A stretch of DNA of 64,000 nt from Sorex araneus (lineage: Eukaryota > Chordata > Mammalia > Eulipotyphla > Soricidae), in contig NC_073306.1 of the NCBI RefSeq assembly GCF_027595985.1, forward strand, positions 193,643,000 through 193,706,999, written 5' to 3'. Positions 36,201 through 45,012 of the stretch are shown in pieces. The position numbers were made by a program, and so were the translations under genes. The first letter of the stretch is position 1. Every line of letters begins with the position of its first letter. The notes under the pieces are model-generated. The model did not search any database. It was not told where the DNA came from and saw only the letters and a list, made by a program, of their open reading frames with translations.

Positions 36201-39200
36201 TTAGGTACGAATATGTTTAAGAGTGTGATTTCTTCCTGTTTTATATATCTCTTGATAAATAGAAAATGACCTTTGCTGTCTCTTCTAATTATTTTCAACC
36301 TGAAATCTGTGTTATCGAATACTAGTATGGCCAACCCAGCTTTTTTTGAGGGGAGTTGTTTGCTTGCAGGATTGTTTTCTGTCCTTTCACTTTGAGTCTG
36401 TGTTTGTTCTGACTGTTCAGGTGTGTTTCTTGTAGGCAGCAGAACGTTGGGTTTAGTTTCAGAATCCATTTTGCCACTCTGTGTCTCTTGATTGTTGCAT
36501 TTAGCTCATTGACATTGAGAGAGATTATTGTCATGGGGTTTTGTGTCATCTTTCTGTTGGATTTGTTGTTCTTGTAGGGTTTTTCCTTGTCTTATAGTAG
36601 CCTGTTCAGTGCTTCTTTTAAGTTTGGTTTTGAGTCTATGAAGTTCCTGAGGTATTGATTATCCATGAAATAGTGTATTTCCTTCGAGTTTGAGTAGAGT
36701 TTAGACAAATAAAGTATTCTTGGTGAGGTGTTGATTTCATTGAGTTTTTTCACTAAGCTCCACCATTGTCTTATGGCTTTGAGGGTTTCCTCTGATAGGT
36801 GTGCTGTAAATCTAAGGGGTGCCTCTTTGTATGTGATTTACTTCTTTGACCTTGCTCCTTGTAGTATTGTGTCTCTATCCACAGCATCCATCATTATAAC
36901 TATGATATGCCTTGGAGTCTTTTTATTAGGGTCTCTTTTTGCTGGTACTCTTTGTGCTCCTTGGATCTGGATGCCTGCCTTCTCCAGCTCTGGGAATTTC
37001 TTAGCAATGATGTCTTTAACTGTTGTTTACTCATTCAGGTTACTTCCCTGTGCTTCTTGTACTCCAGTGATTCCTATGTTGTTAGTCTTGAAATCATCCC
37101 CTAGGGCTCTAGTCCACTGTAGGTCTTTTTAGGTCCATTTTCAGGTCTTTTGCCACTATTTTTAGGTCTTTTGCCACTATTTGTTATTTCCTGTAAGCTT
37201 TCTGCAGCTCATCTTCAAGCTCACTGATTCTGTCTTCGGCTGTAGCCATTCTACTGGTGATGGCACCTTCTGAGATTTTAAATTCATCTACAGATTCCTT
37301 TATTTGTGTCACTTTTGTTCATAATTTTGAAATTTCTGATTTTATTTTTTCTTAAATTTTTTTGGTGGACCATTCCATTGTTTCATTTATATCCTCAAAT
37401 TTATTGGATGTCTGCTCTATGGTTGCTTTTAAGTACGTTGACCATATTCAAGATTTCTTCTCTGAATTCTTTATCTGAGAGGACCTATATGTGGGTAACT
37501 TCTGTTGAGGCTTCTGGAATCTTTTCTTCATCCTCTCTTCATGGTGGGGATTTTCGCTGTTTCTTCATATTGTTATGAAACTATAGAGTTGGAACCTTCT
37601 AGTTGTCTATCCCTATTCCCTCTTGCTGCTCGTGGGGATTCTGGATGAGCTAAGTTGATGATGGTAGCTATTTTCTCCTTTTAAAATAATTCCTTACTTG
37701 CCTTTAACCCTCCCTTCCCGTGTCCCAGCCTGCTTCTGGACCCAGACCACCCCAGCCACCCCCACCCTCCGGACTCCCACCCTGGCTGGCAGCATGTTGA
37801 CCCCAAGCACCGCAGCCAATTTCTCTTCTGGCCCAGGTGTGTGACGTCCCTCGACCTGCCCTTGTGGAGTCCCAGCCTGTTTCCCTGACCCAGCCTTTGT
37901 GGAACAAGGGGCGTGACCAAATATTCAGGGTGCATGGCCTAAGCAAAGTGGTCATGCCTTCTTTTGGGGCCTGCGGCCACCCTTATTTTCTCAACACCAA
38001 GAAATCTGTTGGTACATGTCACCCTTCTTTACCTATGTGCATGAGTACCATCCTAGCTATAAAAAAACAGTAAAATAATAAGCCAGTAGTCTATCCAAAT
38101 TTCACCCAAATGCCAAAGAATACAAGTACCTGTGCAAATCCAACATAAAAGAGCACATTCTTTGAAAGCATCACCTTAGGCCTCATCTAAGTATTAGAGG
38201 AACATCTGAGAGGAAGGACATGTTCTAGAAGAGGAAAATAAAAAGGTAACTGCCATTGACCAAACCCATATAGATTCCTTTTCTGCTACAGGCGGGAATA
38301 GGGATAGTGAACTTGAAGCTCCCTCTTCCAAACCACCACCACAACAGGAAGAAACAGCGCAAATCCCCAGCACAAGGAAAGTACGATGGAAGGAGTCCTG
38401 AAGCCTCGATAGGCATTTCCTACAAACTTGAGCTCTCTGATAAAGAATTCAGCGTTGAAATTCTGAAGATGTTCAATGAACTCAACCTAAAGTTTGAAAA
38501 GGTATTAATTAAAATAAAGGAGGATCTGTCAGAAACTATTGAACAGACAGCCGAGAAAATACAGGAAGAGATGAGAGCAGAAATAAGAAAGCTACAAAAA
38601 GAAATGGCATGAATGAATGATTCGGTAGATGAAATAAAAAACTCAGTGGGTGTCATCATCAATAGAATGACTACAGGGGAAGACAGAATCAGTGAGCTTG
38701 AAGATGAGCTGCAGAACGCCTACAGGCAACAAAAAAACAGTGGGAAGAAACCTCAAAATAGCTCTAGGACTAATCAGAGTCCTAGGGAAAGATCTCAAGA
38801 GGAACAACATTAGAATCATTGGAGTACCAGAAATACAGGGAAGCACCCCCAAAGAAAAAGCCACAGTCAACGTAGTAATTGCTGAAAAGTTCCCAGAGCT
38901 GGAGATGCAGGCATCCAGGTTCAAGGAGCCCAAAGGGTGCCAGATAAAAGAGACCCTAACAGAAAAATTCCAAGACATATCATAGTTAGAATGATGGACA
39001 TCATGGATAGAGACACAATACCGCAAGCAGCAAAATCAAAGAAGGAAATCACATCAAAGGAGCACCCCTTAGATTCACAGCAAACCTATCAAGGAAGCCT
39101 TCCAAGCCCGAAGACAATTGTGGGATATAATGAAAAAAGTCAATGGACTCCTTACCAAGAATACTTTATCCTGCTAAACTTTTTTTTTTTAGTTAATAGT

Positions 39201-41603
39201 TTATTTTTAATTAGTGAGTCAACGTGAGGGTACAGTTACAGATTTATACATTTTTGTGCTCATGTTTCTCCCTTACAAAGTTTGATAACCCATCCCTTCA
39301 CCAGTGCCCATTCTCCACCACCAGTAAACCCAACATCCCTCCCCCCCTCCCCAGTCCCGTCTCCCCCCACCCCACACTGCCACTATGGCAGGGTATTCCC
39401 TTTTGTTCTCTCTCTCTCTGATTAGGTGTTGTGGTTTGCAATAAAGGTGTTGAGTGGCCATTGTGTTCAGTCTCTAGTCTATATTTGGCCTACATCATCT
39501 TTCCCCCACATGACCAACAACCACATTTTACTTGCTGTTCCCTTCTCTGAGTTGCCCAGAATGAGAGAACAGCCTTCAAGCCATGGTGATAACCTCCTGG
39601 TACTGATTTCTACTATTCTTGGGTGTTCGTCTTATAGTCTATTATTCTATATTCCACAGATGAGTGCAATCTTTCTATGTCTGTCTCTCTCTTTCTGACT
39701 CATTTCACTTAGCATGATACTTTCCATGTTGATCCACTTATATGCAAACGTCATGACCTCATTTTTTCTAACAGCTGCATAGTATTCCATTGTATAGATG
39801 TACCAGAGTTTCTTCAACCAGTCATCTGTTCTAGGGCACTCGGGTTTTTTCCAGATTCTGGCTATTGTAAACAGTGCTGCGGTGAACATATAAGTGCATA
39901 TGTCACTTCGACTATACTTTTTGGCTTTTCTGGGATATATTCCCATATCCTGCTAAACTTTCAATCAAAGTCGAAGGAAGGAACAATACACTATTTAATA
40001 GAAAAAGAACAGCTCAGGAACTTCATAGACTGTTAACCAAACCTAAAAAAGAGGATTAAAAGGGCTATTGCAAGACAAGAAAACCTTCTACAAGCACAGC
40101 AAACCTTTACAGAAAGATGGCACAAGATCGCATAACAATAATCTCTCTCAATGTCAATGGTCTAAATTCACCAATTAAGACACACAGAGTGGCAAAAGGG
40201 ATTCAGAGACTGAACTCAACATTCTGATGCCTGCAAGAAACATATCTGAATAGCCAGAACAAACACAGGCTCAAAATAAAGGATGGAAAACAATCCTGCA
40301 AGCAAACAACTCCCTCAAAAAAGCTGGGGTGGCATTACTAGTATCGGACAACATAGATTTCAGGTTGAAAAAGATTAAAAGGGATAATGAAGCCCATTTT
40401 TTATTAATCAAGAGATATGAACAGCAGAAAGAAACCACACTCCTTAACATATATGCACCCAATGAGGGACCAGCTAAATTCCTACAACTAATAACAGACC
40501 TTAAGAAAGACATTTTGAGAAACACAATCATAGTTGAAGACTTCAACACCACCCTATCACCTCTGAATAGATCAAGAAGATTAAAATCTACCAAGGAAAT
40601 GCTGGCTTTGATGGAAGCAATATAAGAGAGAGGGGTAATATATTTATACAGGCTAATAGATTTATATATCCTCCTAAAAAGAATACACATTCTTTTCCAG
40701 TGAACACGGAACATTTTCCAGAAAAGACCATTTGCTGGGCCATACAACATACTTCAACAGAATCAGCAAGATAGACATTGTAGCAGCTATCTTTTCAAAC
40801 CATGATGCACTGAAGATAGAAGTTAATCATGTACAGATGCAGAAAACCAAATCAAATACCTGGAAGTTAAACAACTCCAAGTTGAACAATGAGTGGATCA
40901 GAAAGGAAATCAAAGAAGAAATCAAAAGGTACCTGGAAACAAATAAGAATGAAGACACTAGCTACCAGAACCTGTGGGATGCAGCTAAAGCCGTGTTAAG
41001 GGGAAAATTTATTGCTCTGCAAGCATTTCTCAGGAAAGAAAAAAAGGCACACATAAATAACTTGAATTCACAGCTTAAGATCTTAGAAAAACTTTTGACG
41101 GGCCAGGAGTGTGGATACACTCACTTGTCCACGGATGGGCAAGCTGGGACAGCAGGCAGAAATGCTGGGAAGGTGGGACCTGGGTGCTCGGCAGGCAGGT
41201 CAGGTGGTGGGAACCTCTCCTCCTTTGTGAGTGAGTTTCAGTTACCCCTTCTCAGAAATAATATTTAATTAAAAAATATTTTCCTTCATCTTCATTTTTG
41301 AAATTCTCTTTTGTGAGAATGAAAAATTAGCCTGGAGAAAATCTTTTATCAGTACCTTAAAATCCTTGCTGTCTGACAAAATAAAAGGCATTTCATTCAA
41401 CCCATTATGTTAGAGGGTTGGTCCATCCAAGCAGCTAATAAATTCCTCATCTTGCTCAATATGTCCATAACCAAAAAAGGGAATGCAAACAAAGGGGGGG
41501 CTTGTATTTTGGACCTAGGTCCTTCATTAATATAACATGAAATAGTCATAGAGGAGACACAGAATCTGACACATCAAGAATCAGAAATAAATATCTTAAG
41601 GGA

Positions 41604-41634
<31 letters not shown>

Positions 41635-44600
41635 GCTTTTTGATCACCTTTGACATTTTTCAATGGCCAGTTAAAAATCTATTGAGGTGGAGCAATGACA
41701 TGCCTCAGGCTCTTGCCAGAAGGTCAGGTACAGGTAAAGTACAGCTCCTATGCAACACACGTTTCTCTATGTGTTAATTTTATAGTCAATTCTGACCAGA
41801 ATCCTATTCTACAAGATATCTATTGCCTGTAGACAGGTAGCACCCGTCTTCTGCTGCATAAATGTATTTTGGTAAATAATAAAATGTAAGCAATTTCCTA
41901 GCCCTAAAGTAGCCCAGAGATAAGAAGACCAGATCCTTTAAAATACAAATCTTGTACTCCTTGCAAAGAAGAAACTGAGATGCCACCCATATAGAGAAAT
42001 CCAAGGCCTTACCCAGAGAAGGGCAGACTCGTCAACAAAGGAGAAACTGATAAAGAATCCATCAGTTTATGAATAGACCATATGAAAATCTATGATATTA
42101 TGAAAAGACAAACAGTGCAAGGCACGGGGTTCTGAAGAGACCATCAACAGTGAATGGGATGAGATTACTTCCTCTGCTCCCGACTTTACCCATTCACTGG
42201 AAACACTGTAGAACTGTAGGACTGTCATCCCATTGTTCATCAATTTACCAGAGTGGGCACCAATAATCTCCATTGTGAGACTTGTTGTTACTGTTTTTGG
42301 CATATAGAATTTTGCCAAATTATCCCAGAAAATTGGGATAGAATTATCCCAGATACATCATGGGTATCTTGCCAGCCTGTGATGTATGGGTGGAATTGGT
42401 AGCTTACAGGACTCTTTGAGAGGGACGGAGGAATTGACCCCGGGTTGGCCACATGTAAGAGAAACGCCCTACCTGCTGTGCATTTTTTCTAGCCTCACTG
42501 GCAACAAAACATTGAAAATTGCGACAGATTTATCTGGCAATACAACATTGAAAATTGCTACACATTTATTGTAAGACAGAACACGCCTGGTCTAACAAAA
42601 CTGTACTCTAAACTGATTCCTAATGAAGATTTAATGTCTAAATTAGGAGTGATCTGTCACTATCACTGTCATCCCGTTGCTCATCAATTTGCTCAAGTGG
42701 GCGCCAGTAACGTCTCCATTGTGAGACTTGTTACTGTTTCTGGCATAACGAATATCCCATGGGTAGCTTGCCAGGTTCTGCTGCCATGAGGGTGAGATAA
42801 TCACGGTAGAGTGGCAAGCTCTCTGAGAGGGGCAGAGGAACTGAACCCATGTCAGCCGCGTGCAAGGAGAATGCCCTACCTGCTGTACTATTGCTCCAGC
42901 CCTAGCAAATAAATTGTGGGATGACTGCAAATAACTTAGAAGTTATTTGAGATAGTATCTGTCTTATCTAGGTAGATTGCAAAACTAGAAATCTACAAAG
43001 TGAAATCAAATAAAACAACAGGACCAGGCTTACCTTGGGCAGGGGTTTGGCAGGTTTGCAGTGTAGTCCTCCAACAAACTCAAAATTTGGTAAGATTGGG
43101 TGAGGAAACTGAAAATCCCAGAATGTTCTAATGAGCCAGAAATCGGCTTTGCTCATCTGCTTAGATATTGAAGTGGGTTTTCCTGAGAGAAAAAAACAAA
43201 CAAACAAAAAAGACAATAAAGAATGAGAGTTTGGAAAGTGAATATTCCAGGAAAATTTCCATATGGATCTTGGAATGATGTAACATACTCTCCATTTAAT
43301 ACTACAGTTTCAATTCTATCGTCTGTGATAAAAAATATACCTAAGACAGCTATAATATGCTTTTATAATTTGTATGTGGTTCACATATACTTAAGCAAAC
43401 TTAAATTAAAAAAGCAAGCTCCCGGAAGAGAGCGACACAGAGAGTCTTTTGCCTCGCACCTGGCTGTCTTCCCGAGGGGATGGGCTCCAGCTTCCCTTCC
43501 TGCCCTGAGCAGTGCTCCCAGAGGCCAAAGACATCCAGAACCTAGCCACAGCCATGGTCAAGGCTCAAGGCACAAGGCTCAGACGTTCAGACGCATCTCA
43601 CGCATTAAGGTACGGGCAGAGCAACCCAGGTGTGCGAGACCCGGGCCTGAGACCTCCAAGCCTGCTCGGATCAGGACTGGGCCTCTTCCTCCCAGATTTC
43701 CCATTTTCTAGTGTCACACCCAGGGACTGCCCCTGGCACCGTGTAATCCCCTCAACAGCCAACATCTAGAGATTTAAAAGCAAGCTTCGGGAAGCTTATA
43801 GCCTACTTAAGCCTACTTCTCCCTCTGGGAGAAACCGACAACCTACCCAGAATATTCTGCCCACATGGGAGAGCCTCACAAACTCCCCAATGCTGTATTC
43901 ATATGTCAAAAACAGTAACAATCTGGGTCTCATTCCCCTGACCCTGAAAAAGCCTCTAATGTGGCATCGTTGGGAAGGACGAGTAGAAAGAGGCTTCTAA
44001 AATCTCAGGGCTAGGATGAATGGAGACGTTACTGAGACCGCTGAAGAAATTCGATGATCAAGGGGATGATGATGATCATCATCATGTATATTTACCTTCG
44101 GTAAAGTGGTTAAAACTTGTGAAATTTAATAAATAAATAATGAATTTAAAATGTTTATGACTGGGGCTGGAGAGATGTACAGCATACAGAGTGTAGGCCA
44201 CTCGCCTTTCACATGACTTTCCTGAGTGATCCACATCTCTTTGTATGGTCCTTTGGTACTTCCTGTGCCTGGAACCAGGAGTAAGTCCTGAGCACAGCTG
44301 GGTGTGACTCCCAAACAAACAGAAACACCTGAAATGTTTATGACTAGAAAGAATCCACTCCTACACATGTAAATCAGCAAAGCAGAGGATCTAACATACC
44401 TTCTATCTTCTACATGAACTAATGATGTTTTTACCTCTGACAAAGAGATTCTAAAGAGAGATTTGTCTCTCCATAAAGGTGCTCTCCAATCTACCCTCTT
44501 CTCTATTTCTTAATAAAACAATTTTGTTATTGGAATAATTAGTTGTATGTCAGTCTGTTTGGGTGGAGCAATAGCATAGCAGGTAGGGTGTTTGCCTTGC

Positions 44601-44977
44601 ATGCCGCCAACCCGGGTTTGATTCCTTCCTTTACCTCTCGGAGAGCTGAGATTATCTCGCCCACACAGCAGGGCCTGGGAAGCTCCCCAGGGTGTATTCG
44701 ATACTCGAAAAACAGTATCAACAAGTCTCATGATTGAGACATTACTGTTGCCCACTCGAGCAAAAAGAATGAGCAATGGGACGACAGTGTTACAGTGCTA
44801 TATCAGTCTGCTTAACACTCTCATCTTTAATAAAATCACATGATTATCCTCTCTGTAGCTGCACGTTCATGACTCCAGAGGCCAGCTAAACTACTTTTGT
44901 TAGCGGCAGCTCCTTGCAGAATGTCCTCAGACTGAGAACTAAAGCCGCGGACCCATGCATGCCCAGGAGGGGCAAAG

Positions 44978-45012
<35 letters not shown>

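Noticed and set aside
37837..38073. Possible exon in the C-rich spacer between L1s
   Set aside because: No splice sites or known protein similarity; a simpler reading is L1 5' UTR sequence.
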